A DNA stretch of 5,576 bases from DATILI01 sp035476635 (GCA_035476635.1 DATILI010000240.1:1-5576), one strand, 5' to 3'; positions 1 through 4,693 are shown, counted from the stretch's first letter. Notes: generated by a model not told the origin, from the sequence alone. Numbers and translations: made by a program.

Positions 1-378
1 GCCGACACCGACCAGATGCTGGCTGCGGCCAGCGCTGCGATCGAAGACTTTGCCGGCGGCACACGCCTGGGCGATTCATTGGCGACCCTGCACGAGCGCT
101 TTTCGCGGCGCCTGGTCGGCCGGCGCTCGCTGGTGCTCATCATCAGCGACGGGCTGGACACCGGCGAGCCCGAGGCCCTGGGCCAGGAGCTTGATTGGCT
201 GCGCCGGCGCAGCCGCCGCCTGCTCTGGCTCAACCCCTTGCTGCGCTTTGAGGGCTATGCCCCTGTTGCGCGCGGTGCCGCCGTGCTGCACCGCTACGCC
301 CATGGCATGCTTGCGGTACACAATCTGAGCCGCCTCAAGGATTTGGCCGCGAGTCTTGCCGCCGTATTGAAGCGCTGA
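1..378 (+). CDS. coxE: CoxE-type VWA-domain protein, C-terminal part (5' end outside window)
   Basis: The reading frame is open from base 1 to a TGA at 376-378, giving 125 residues of a protein that starts upstream of the window. The visible part is the second half of a von Willebrand factor A domain. GGTRLGDSL (about residues 19-27) fits the MIDAS threonine loop, and LVLIISDGLDTGEP (about 45-58) is the core strand with the later MIDAS aspartate. The WLNPLLRFEGYAP stretch followed by a terminal helix rich in Leu/Arg is typical of the CoxE family. CoxE proteins work with an AAA+ ATPase (CoxD) in post-translational maturation of the metal centre of aerobic CO dehydrogenase and relatives. The partner ATPase would be expected upstream but is not visible. 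The CoxG-type gene begins 27 nt downstream, which supports the cox assignment. The VWA fold is clear; the exact client enzyme is inferred. Confidence 0.85.
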   Translation, partial: ADTDQMLAAASAAIEDFAGGTRLGDSLATLHERFSRRLVGRRSLVLIISDGLDTGEPEALGQELDWLRRRSRRLLWLNPLLRFEGYAPVARGAAVLHRYAHGMLAVHNLSRLKDLAASLAAVLKR

Positions 379-391
379 AATACCAGAACAC

Positions 392-397
392 GAAGGA
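392..397 (+). promoter_or_regulatory. Ribosome binding site of the coxG-type gene
   Basis: GAAGGA lies 8 nt before the ATG at 406. This favours ATG 406 over the in-frame ATG at 412, although the two starts differ by only two residues. Confidence 0.65.
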
Positions 398-405
398 ACA
401 ATCAG

Positions 406-1002
406 ATGGAAATGCAAGGAAGCCGTCAACTCGCGGTGACCCAGCAGCAAGCCTGGGATGCGTTGAACGACCCCGAAGTGCTGAAGGTCTGCATCCCGGG
501 CTGCGACAAGGTCGAGGCCAGCGGCGAGAACCAGTACGCCGTCGGCATGGCGCTGAAGATCGGCCCGGTGTCGGCCAAGTTCAACGGCAAGATCACGCTC
601 TCCGACATCAACCCGCCCACCAGCTACACCATCGCATTCGACGGGCAGGGCGGGGCGGCAGGCCACGGCAAGGGCAACTCCAAAGTCACGCTCACGCCCA
701 ATGCGCAGGGCTGCGAACTGGCCTACACCGTCAACGCGCAAGTCGGCGGCAAGGTGGCCCAGCTCGGCCAGCGCCTGATCGACGGCGCGGCCAAGTCCAT
801 GGCCGAGGATTTTTTCAAACGCTTCGATGGCGAGATGCAGCGCCGCTACCCGGCGCCGGCGGCGGCAGAGTCTGCGCAAGCGGTGGTTGAAGGCGCAGGA
901 GCCGCCAGCGCCGCTGGCCTCGGCGATTCAAAAACGCCGGCTTGGGTCTGGGTGGCCGGCGCCCTGGTGCTCGCGATCGCCGCCGTCTGGCTGCTGCGCT
1001 GA
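406..1002 (+). CDS. coxG: CoxG family SRPBCC protein with C-terminal membrane anchor
   Basis: This 198-residue protein has an N-terminal CoxG/SRPBCC (START-like) ligand-binding domain over about residues 1-148. Family hallmarks visible include AWDALNDPEVLKVCIPGC near residues 16-33, the GPVSAKFNGKI strand, and the GGKVAQLGQRLIDGAAKSMAEDFF terminal helix. An Ala/Gly/Glu-rich linker (about 149-176) then leads to a strongly hydrophobic final segment, TPAWVWVAGALVLAIAAVWL, ending in LLR (177-198), which should anchor the protein in the inner membrane with the domain in the cytoplasm. CoxG proteins are linked to membrane recruitment of, and quinone handling by, aerobic CO dehydrogenase. That role is known from the family and is not shown by this sequence. 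The gene sits between the CoxE and XdhC-type genes, spaced 27 and 14 nt, so they are probably cotranscribed. Related copies also accompany other molybdenum hydroxylases, so the enzyme partner is uncertain. Confidence 0.92.
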   Translation: MEMQGSRQLAVTQQQAWDALNDPEVLKVCIPGCDKVEASGENQYAVGMALKIGPVSAKFNGKITLSDINPPTSYTIAFDGQGGAAGHGKGNSKVTLTPNAQGCELAYTVNAQVGGKVAQLGQRLIDGAAKSMAEDFFKRFDGEMQRRYPAPAAAESAQAVVEGAGAASAAGLGDSKTPAWVWVAGALVLAIAAVWLLR

Positions 1003-1007
1003 AGGAG
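1002..1007 (+). promoter_or_regulatory. Ribosome binding site fixing the XdhC-type start at 1017
   Basis: AAGGAG begins on the last base of the upstream coxG stop codon and lies 9 nt before ATG 1017. The frame is open further upstream to an ATG at 942, but that start would place 25 unrelated residues, overlapping coxG, ahead of the conserved N-terminus. Confidence 0.75.
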
Positions 1008-1016
1008 AACAAGGCC

Positions 1017-2105
1017 ATGGAGAATCTCGATGTCATGGTGCTGCGCACCCTGCGCGATTGGCGCCTGGCCGGCAAGCGCGCATTGCTGGCCACCGTTGTG
1101 CGCACCTGGGGTTCGTCACCGCGCCCCGTGGGCTCCATCATGGCGCTGTGCGAAGACGGCGCGGTGGTCGGCTCGGTCTCGGGTGGCTGCATTGAAGACG
1201 ACCTGATCTACCGCTTCACGCAGGCCTACCGCCAAGCGCCGGGCGCCAACGGCGAGGCCAGCAAGGAGATCCCTTCAGGCCCGCCCGGCTTCGTGAAATA
1301 CGGCGTGACGGCCGACGAGGCGCACCGCTTCGGCCTGCCCTGCGGCGGCACGCTGGAGTTGCTGCTGGAATACGACCCCGACGCCGCCTCGCTTGCGCAA
1401 CTCGTGCAGGCACTGGAAGGCGGCAAACTGATGCGCCGCACGGTGCGCCTGGGCGATGGCGCAGTGAACCTGCGCGAAGCCTCGGCGCCCGAGGAACTCG
1501 GCGTGTCGCCGACCGAACTCGTCAACACCTTCGGCCCCGAGTACCGCATGCTGCTGATCGGCGCCGGCCAGCTCACCGAATACCTGGCCACCATGGCCCT
1601 CTTCAACGGCTTTGCCGTCACCGTCTGCGACCCGCGCGAGGAATACCGCGGCGCCTGGAGTGTGGCTGGCGCCACCGTCGTCAGCGACATGCCAGACGAC
1701 GTGGTGCAGAGCTTCAAGCCCGACCGGCGCTCTTGCGTGGTTGCTCTCACGCACGACCCCAAGCTCGACGACCTGGCCTTGCTCGAAGCCCTCAACACCG
1801 AGGCCTTCTACGTCGGCGCCATCGGCAGCCGCCGCAACAACGAGGCCCGCCACGCGCGCATGATCGAGCACTTCGAGCAAACCGACGAAAGCCTGGCGCG
1901 CCTGCGCGGCCCCATCGGCATCTACATCGGCAGCAAGACACCGGCCGAGATCGCAGTCAGCGTGATGGCGGAAATTCTTGCCGTAAAAAACGGCGTGGCC
2001 TTGCCGCGCGACATCGGCGTGGCGCAGGCCAAGAATGACCTGGGCGTCAGTGCGAATGATCCGGGTGAGGACCTGGTCTGCGGCGTGCCGCGGGTGGGGC
2101 GTTGA
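1017..2105 (+). CDS. XdhC/CoxF-type molybdenum-hydroxylase maturation protein
   Basis: This complete 362-residue protein has two domains. The N-terminal XdhC/CoxI domain carries WGSSPRPVGS (31-40), SVSGGCIEDD (53-62) and LPCGGTLELLLE (107-118), with the conserved cysteines Cys58 and Cys109. The C-terminal Rossmann-like XdhC domain starts near 177 with LLIGAGQLTEYLA (179-191). It continues with VTVCDPREEY (201-210), VALTHDPKLDD (242-252), YVGAIGSRRNN (265-275) and the GIYIGSKTPAEIAVSVMAEI block (301-320). XdhC proteins bind molybdenum cofactor and promote its sulfuration and insertion into xanthine dehydrogenase-family apoenzymes in the cytoplasm; CoxF/CoxI are the equivalents for CO dehydrogenase. 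The start was chosen from the AAGGAG site and the family N-terminus. It follows coxG by 14 nt and looks like the last gene of the operon, since a 78-nt gap and unrelated genes follow. It could be called xdhC, coxF or coxI; the sequence alone does not decide. Confidence 0.94.
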   Translation: MENLDVMVLRTLRDWRLAGKRALLATVVRTWGSSPRPVGSIMALCEDGAVVGSVSGGCIEDDLIYRFTQAYRQAPGANGEASKEIPSGPPGFVKYGVTADEAHRFGLPCGGTLELLLEYDPDAASLAQLVQALEGGKLMRRTVRLGDGAVNLREASAPEELGVSPTELVNTFGPEYRMLLIGAGQLTEYLATMALFNGFAVTVCDPREEYRGAWSVAGATVVSDMPDDVVQSFKPDRRSCVVALTHDPKLDDLALLEALNTEAFYVGAIGSRRNNEARHARMIEHFEQTDESLARLRGPIGIYIGSKTPAEIAVSVMAEILAVKNGVALPRDIGVAQAKNDLGVSANDPGEDLVCGVPRVGR

Positions 2106-2173
2106 CGGCGAAATCAGCGCATACTCAAGTCCTTCGCTGCAGGACGGCTCAGTTTGATTCAGCGCGGTACATG

Positions 2174-2179
2174 AGGGTG
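2174..2179 (+). promoter_or_regulatory. Probable ribosome binding site of hicB
   Basis: GAGGGTG-type purine-rich sequence ends a few bases before ATG 2184. It is moderate in strength and is the only candidate near this start. No convincing sigma70 promoter was found in the 78-nt gap after the XdhC-type gene, so read-through from the cox operon is possible. Confidence 0.5.
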
Positions 2180-2183
2180 CTTT

Positions 2184-2390
2184 ATGAGTGAGATTGTTTT
2201 TGTTGTTGAGCAGGCTCCAGAAGGTGGCTATACGGCGCGTGCGCTTGGCGAGTCGATAGTCACGGAGGCGGATACGGTGGAAGCTCTGCGGTTGGCCGTG
2301 CAAGACGCTGTGCACTGCCACTTTGATGAAGGACAGACTCCGAAAGTCATCCGACTGCACTTTGTGCGGGATGAGCTGCTGGCCGCATGA
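2184..2390 (+). CDS. hicB: Small single-domain HicB-like antitoxin
   Basis: This 68-residue protein begins VFVVEQAPEGGYTARALGES, the strand-strand-helix start of the HicB fold. The motif EGGYTARALG (13-22) corresponds to the 'GGY.A..LG' signature. EADTVEALRLAVQDAV (28-43) forms the following helix, and PKVIRLHFVRDELLAA closes the chain. Full-size HicB proteins have this domain plus a C-terminal ribbon-helix-helix or helix-turn-helix DNA-binding domain. Here the chain ends after the first domain, so it should be able to block the toxin but has no visible DNA-binding part. It is the first gene of a pair and overlaps the downstream hicA by 4 nt (ATGA at 2387-2390), indicating translational coupling. 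Short proteins of this kind are sometimes labelled 2-oxoisovalerate dehydrogenase in databases, which the sequence does not support. Function is inferred from fold motif and context. Confidence 0.8.
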   Translation: MSEIVFVVEQAPEGGYTARALGESIVTEADTVEALRLAVQDAVHCHFDEGQTPKVIRLHFVRDELLAA

Positions 2391-2629
2391 GGCTGCCGCG
2401 AGACCTGACGGGCGCGCAGCTCGTCCGCGCGCTTGGCAAGCTCGGTTATCAGGCCAACCGGCAGACGGGAAGCCATGTGCGGCTGACCTGCGACGAGCCT
2501 GTCAAGCATCATGTCACCGTGCCGTTGCACGACCCGTTGCGCATCGGGACCTTGGCTGCGATCCTGGCTGAGGTGGCGCAAGCACAGGGAATGACTCGGG
2601 AAGAACTGCTCGGGATCTTGTTTGGCTGA
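2387..2629 (+). CDS. hicA: HicA-like mRNA interferase toxin (YcfA family)
   Basis: This 80-residue protein has the small double-stranded RNA-binding-like fold of HicA. It starts with a helix that includes GAQLVRALGKLGYQANRQ (9-26), followed by GSHVRLT (28-34) containing the catalytic-type histidine His30. A strand, HHVTVPLHDPLRIGTL (41-56), and a final helix with LAAILAEVAQAQGMTREELL follow. HicA toxins cleave mRNA in the cytoplasm and arrest translation until neutralised by HicB. All main family positions appear intact, so there is no sign of inactivation. It overlaps hicB by ATGA with no strong ribosome binding site of its own, so its synthesis probably depends on translation of the antitoxin gene. 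The antitoxin-first order is the reverse of the classical hicA-hicB order but common among short HicB pairs. Mobility and plasmid origin are unproven. Confidence 0.9.
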   Translation: MRLPRDLTGAQLVRALGKLGYQANRQTGSHVRLTCDEPVKHHVTVPLHDPLRIGTLAAILAEVAQAQGMTREELLGILFG

Positions 2630-2812
2630 ATTTGCTTGCGAGTTCCGGTCGTACATGCGGTCCTGCCGGAGATCCTGTTTTTGCGAAAGGGATCCGGCCA
2701 GAGCGCATATCCCAATCGTCTGGACTCAATATCGCGGTTTGCCGCAACACCGCGCAGTTCCGGCCAGGCCAGCTGCCTAACAGCGGCGACAACGCGCACC
2801 ACTGGCTGCGCT
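2630..2812. other. Intergenic region with no convincing gene
   Basis: Open frames of 60-108 codons cross this stretch on both strands, but none has a recognisable motif, a good ribosome binding site or a plausible family. It contains a bulged hairpin at 2733-2754 and a 9-base direct repeat TCCGGCCAG at 2693-2701 and 2759-2767. No U-tract terminator for hicBA was found. The remainder up to the next start codon is promoter and leader sequence, listed separately. Confidence 0.6.
2733..2754. repeat. Bulged inverted repeat (hairpin) between hicA and the DUF2442 gene
   Basis: CGCGGTTTG (2733-2741) pairs with CAA (2745-2747) plus ACCGCG (2749-2754), giving nine base pairs interrupted by a single bulged C at 2748 and closed by a CCG loop. 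No T-run follows on either strand, so it is not a standard intrinsic terminator. It may be an mRNA 3' end structure for hicBA or have no function. Confidence 0.5.
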
Positions 2813-2841
2813 TTGTGATAGTGCAATGATTGCACTAAAAT
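2813..2841 (+). promoter_or_regulatory. Sigma70-type promoter for the DUF2442-HTH gene
   Basis: TTGTGA (2813-2818, four of six consensus bases) and TAAAAT (2836-2841, five of six) are separated by exactly 17 bp. Transcription should begin near 2847-2849, giving a leader of about 80 nt before ATG 2928. The placement inside a non-coding gap and directly upstream of the gene supports it. No experimental evidence is available here. Confidence 0.6.
2819..2837. promoter_or_regulatory. Perfect 9-1-9 palindrome inside the promoter spacer, candidate operator
   Basis: TAGTGCAATGATTGCACTA reads as two perfect 9-base arms around a single central G at 2828. It fills the whole 17-bp spacer and the first two bases of the -10 element, so a bound dimer would block RNA polymerase. 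The adjacent gene encodes a helix-turn-helix protein, making that protein the first candidate ligand. The symmetry is seen directly; the repressor identity is inference. Confidence 0.6.
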
Positions 2842-2913
2842 TCGTCATGCCAACGCTTGCCCGTCTCTCAGCCCTTGAGGAGATTGCAACGCTCGCCATA
2901 CCGCACCAGATGA

Positions 2914-2919
2914 AAAGGA
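2914..2919 (+). promoter_or_regulatory. Ribosome binding site of the DUF2442-HTH gene
   Basis: AAAGGA lies 8 nt before ATG 2928 and supports that start over the in-frame ATGs at 2826, which falls inside the promoter, and 2847, which lies at the predicted transcript start. Confidence 0.7.
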
Positions 2920-2927
2920 CTCAACCC

Positions 2928-3377
2928 ATGAGCAACAAGCATTTCACACTGGTCGGACTCAAGGTGGTAGCGCCGAGCGGCCTGCAGCTTTCCTACGCGG
3001 ACGGCGAGGTGCTTCATGTGGAGCTTGCCCCCATCGTGCGCAAGCATCGCAGCCTATCGCCGCTGAAGGAGGCCAAGGTGTTTGCCAAGGCCAAAATCGG
3101 AGAATGGGGCGCCAGCGTGATCTGGAACAACAATGATGCGCTGGAACTGGCGGCCGACAACCTGCGCGCACGGGCCATTGAGCAGGCCGGTGGCTACTCG
3201 CACGAGATCATCTGGAACTGGATGGCGCGGCACGAACTGACGCTCGACGCTGCGGCTGAGGCGCTGGGCCTCTCGCGCCGCATGCTGGCCTACTACCGCA
3301 GCGGCGAGAAGCCGCTGCCGCGCACCGTGGCGCTAGCCTGCTTGGGCTGGGAGGCGGAGCAACGCTTGGCGGCATGA
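2928..3377 (+). CDS. DUF2442 domain protein with C-terminal helix-turn-helix
   Basis: This 149-residue protein has two parts. Residues about 6-85 match DUF2442: FTLVGLKVVAPSGLQLSYAD, then a Gly-Glu-Val-Leu strand, a proline-rich middle (SLSPLKEAKVFAKAKIGEWG) and IWNNNDALELAADNLRARA. Residues about 98-140 look like an XRE/Cro-type helix-turn-helix, with LTLDAAAEALGLSRRMLAYY as the first two helices and SGEKPLPRTVALACLGWE following. DUF2442 proteins often accompany DUF4160 proteins in small toxin-antitoxin-like pairs, but no DUF4160 gene is present in this window. The protein is probably a cytoplasmic DNA-binding regulator, possibly acting on its own promoter, whose spacer is a perfect palindrome. 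The start is set by AAAGGA at 2914-2919. The role beyond DNA binding is unknown. Confidence 0.82.
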   Translation: MSNKHFTLVGLKVVAPSGLQLSYADGEVLHVELAPIVRKHRSLSPLKEAKVFAKAKIGEWGASVIWNNNDALELAADNLRARAIEQAGGYSHEIIWNWMARHELTLDAAAEALGLSRRMLAYYRSGEKPLPRTVALACLGWEAEQRLAA

Positions 3378-3438
3378 ACGTTTCGTGCAGGAAACCAAGA
3401 AGTCGCACCAGGAACACATGGGGCCGCCGATGCAAGTC

Positions 3439-3648
3439 TCAGTTACGTGCTTTTCCCTTGCGGCGCTGGGTGACCGTCTGGCCTGCGACGCCCCAGTTGT
3501 CGGTGTCCACCTCGTCGATGACGACGAAGGTCGTGGCGGGGTCCTTGTCCAGGACGTCCACCACCAGATCGGTCGCGCCCTGGATCAGGCGTGCCTTTTG
3601 TTCGGCGGTCACGCCTTCGCGCGTGACCTGGATCAGGATGTAGGGCAT
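3439..3648 (-). CDS. 4-oxalocrotonate tautomerase-family protein
   Basis: This 69-residue protein begins MPYILIQVTREGVTAEQK; removal of Met exposes the catalytic Pro1 that acts as the general base in this superfamily. The middle DKDPATTFVVIDEVDTDNWG and following VAG match the beta-strand and loop of 4-OT subunits, which assemble as small oligomers in the cytoplasm. By eye alignment to the classical Pseudomonas 4-OT, the positions of Arg11 and Arg39 are Val and Phe, and Phe50 is Trp. Keto-enol tautomerisation is therefore likely, but of a different substrate. The start has a good ribosome binding site, AAGGA on the - strand (forward 3654-3658), 5 nt upstream. The gene is divergent from the LysR-type gene across 112 bp and converges on the DUF2442 gene across 61 bp. 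LysR control is inferred from that arrangement. Confidence 0.92.
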   Translation of the reverse strand: MPYILIQVTREGVTAEQKARLIQGATDLVVDVLDKDPATTFVVIDEVDTDNWGVAGQTVTQRRKGKARN

Positions 3649-3687
3649 GGTGTTCCTTGCTTTCGTTGCGTAGTTTGGAAGGCAGGA

Positions 3688-3700
3688 TGAATACTATTGA
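3688..3700. promoter_or_regulatory. Candidate LysR-type binding box (T-N11-A)
   Basis: TGAATACTATTGA fits T-N11-A and is an imperfect palindrome around C3694: the outer T/A pair and AATA/TATT match, with one G-G mismatch. Its centre lies 46 bp from the tautomerase start and 67 bp from the LysR start, a usual location. T-N11-A motifs are common by chance in AT-rich DNA. Confidence 0.4.
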
Positions 3701-3748
3701 TGCGCGCCACAGAGATAAATATGCAATCATTCACTTCATAAATTACAC

Positions 3749-3754
3749 GAAGGA
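3749..3754 (+). promoter_or_regulatory. Ribosome binding site fixing the LysR-type start at 3761
   Basis: GAAGGA directly abuts the in-frame ATG at 3755, leaving no spacer, but lies 6 nt before ATG 3761. ATG 3761 is therefore preferred. Confidence 0.65.
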
Positions 3755-3760
3755 ATGTGG

Positions 3761-4687
3761 ATGGCGCGCTTGTTCGACGACGTCATGCTGGGCAGCATCG
3801 AGCTCTTCTGCCTGGCCGCCGAGTTGGAAAGTTTTACCGCAGCCGCCACCGCGAGTGGCCTGACGCCGGCGGCCGTCAGCCGTTCCATTTCGCGGCTGGA
3901 GGCGCGGCTGGGTGTGCCCTTGTTTGTGCGCAGCACGCGCAAGATCCGGTTGACCGAGAGTGGCCGCGCCTACCTGCTGCAATGCCGCCAGGCGCTGAAT
4001 CAGCTGGTCGAGGCGGAGCGCGAAGTCACCGGGCAGCAGCAGGTGCCGGCCGGCACGGTGCGCATCAGCATGGCAACGCCGTTTGCGCACTACCGCGTGC
4101 TGCCGCTGGTCGCGGCCTTTCGCGCGCAGTACCCGGCGGTGCGGGTCGAAGCGCACCTGGGCAACCGCAACATCGACTTCGCGGCCGAGGGCTACGACCT
4201 CGCGATACGTGGCCGCGTGCCGCCCGATTCCGGCCTGGTGGCGCGCAAACTCGAAGATGCCGAACTGGTCGTGGTGGCGGCTCCCGCGTATCTGGCGCGC
4301 ATGGGGCCGCCGCAAACGCCGGAGGCGCTGGATGCACACGATTGCATCCAATTCATCTTGCCCCGTAGTGGCCAACCGATTCCCTGGATGTTCCAGCGCG
4401 ATGGCGTCGACTTCGAGGTGGCGACGCAGGGCGGCACCTGCTGCTTGGAAGACCCGCAAGGTGGCGTCACGCTGGCACGCCACGGCGCGGGCCTGGTGCA
4501 GACTTACCGTTTTCTGGCGCAGGAGGCTTTGGCGCAGGGCCAGCTGGTGGAGGTTTTGCAGGCCTGGGGCGGCCGATCACGGCCGTTCTCCTTGCTGTAC
4601 CCGCAGAACCGGCACATCCCATTGCGGGTGCGCGTGTTCATCGACTATTTGGTGCAGAAGCTGCGACCTGCGGACGCGGCTCTCTGA
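3761..4687 (+). CDS. LysR-type transcriptional regulator
   Basis: This 308-residue protein has the usual LysR length and layout. The N-terminal winged helix-turn-helix covers about residues 10-70: IELFCLAAELESFTAAATAS, then GLTPAAVSRSISRLEARLGVPLF, RSTRKIRLTESG and a linker helix. A type 2 periplasmic-binding-protein-like effector domain runs from about 97 to 300, with GTVRISMATPFAHYRVLPLV, YDLAIRGRVPPDSGLVARKL and VVVAAPAYLARMG. These resemble the CrgA-like group. ATG 3761 is preferred over the in-frame ATG at 3755 because GAAGGA at 3749-3754 is 6 nt from the former and 0 nt from the latter. It is divergent from the tautomerase gene, which is its most likely target, and probably autoregulated. 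Its stop lies 6 bp from that of the ABC exporter gene on the other strand. The inducer cannot be read from the sequence. Confidence 0.94.
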   Translation: MARLFDDVMLGSIELFCLAAELESFTAAATASGLTPAAVSRSISRLEARLGVPLFVRSTRKIRLTESGRAYLLQCRQALNQLVEAEREVTGQQQVPAGTVRISMATPFAHYRVLPLVAAFRAQYPAVRVEAHLGNRNIDFAAEGYDLAIRGRVPPDSGLVARKLEDAELVVVAAPAYLARMGPPQTPEALDAHDCIQFILPRSGQPIPWMFQRDGVDFEVATQGGTCCLEDPQGGVTLARHGAGLVQTYRFLAQEALAQGQLVEVLQAWGGRSRPFSLLYPQNRHIPLRVRVFIDYLVQKLRPADAAL

Positions 4688-4693
4688 AGTGCT

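Larger units (their letters stand above)
3649..3760. promoter_or_regulatory. Shared divergent control region of the tautomerase and LysR-type genes
   Basis: This 112-bp stretch between divergent start codons is markedly AT-rich from about 3687 to 3748, unlike its GC-rich surroundings, as expected for overlapping promoters. Individual -35/-10 pairs are ambiguous on both strands: TTGATG (3697-3702) with TATGCA (3720-3725) at 17 bp is the best + strand pair but is weak. LysR-type regulators usually bind such regions to repress themselves and activate the divergent gene. Confidence 0.6.

Noticed and set aside
76..879. 267-codon open frame on the - strand
   Set aside because: It is antisense to the CoxE and CoxG genes, has no recognisable motif, and open antisense frames are expected in high-GC DNA.
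942..1016. Upstream ATG extension of the XdhC-type gene
   Set aside because: The extra residues overlap coxG in another frame, lack family similarity, and the AAGGAG site points to ATG 1017.
2129..2145. Hairpin GTCCT/AGGAC after the XdhC-type gene as a terminator
   Set aside because: The stem has only 5 bp and there is no T-run after it.
1275..2360. 361-codon open frame on the - strand
   Set aside because: It lies opposite the XdhC-type and hicB genes, both of which have clear family motifs. Its His/Ala/Val-rich composition is typical of a shadow frame.
2773..2800. GCCTAAC sequence resembling an integron attC end
   Set aside because: No matching GTTRGGY partner or imperfect palindrome follows at the expected distance, and there is no integrase or cassette array.
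2632..2829. 65-codon open frame on the + strand after hicA
   Set aside because: No motif, no good ribosome binding site, and it runs into the promoter and palindrome of the next gene.
2826..2927. ATG 2826 as the start of the DUF2442 gene
   Set aside because: It lies inside the palindrome between the -35 and -10 elements and so would be upstream of the predicted transcript.
3380..3395. GTTTC/GAAAC inverted repeat as a bidirectional terminator between the DUF2442 and tautomerase genes
   Set aside because: Five-bp stem, weak pairing and no T-run on either strand.
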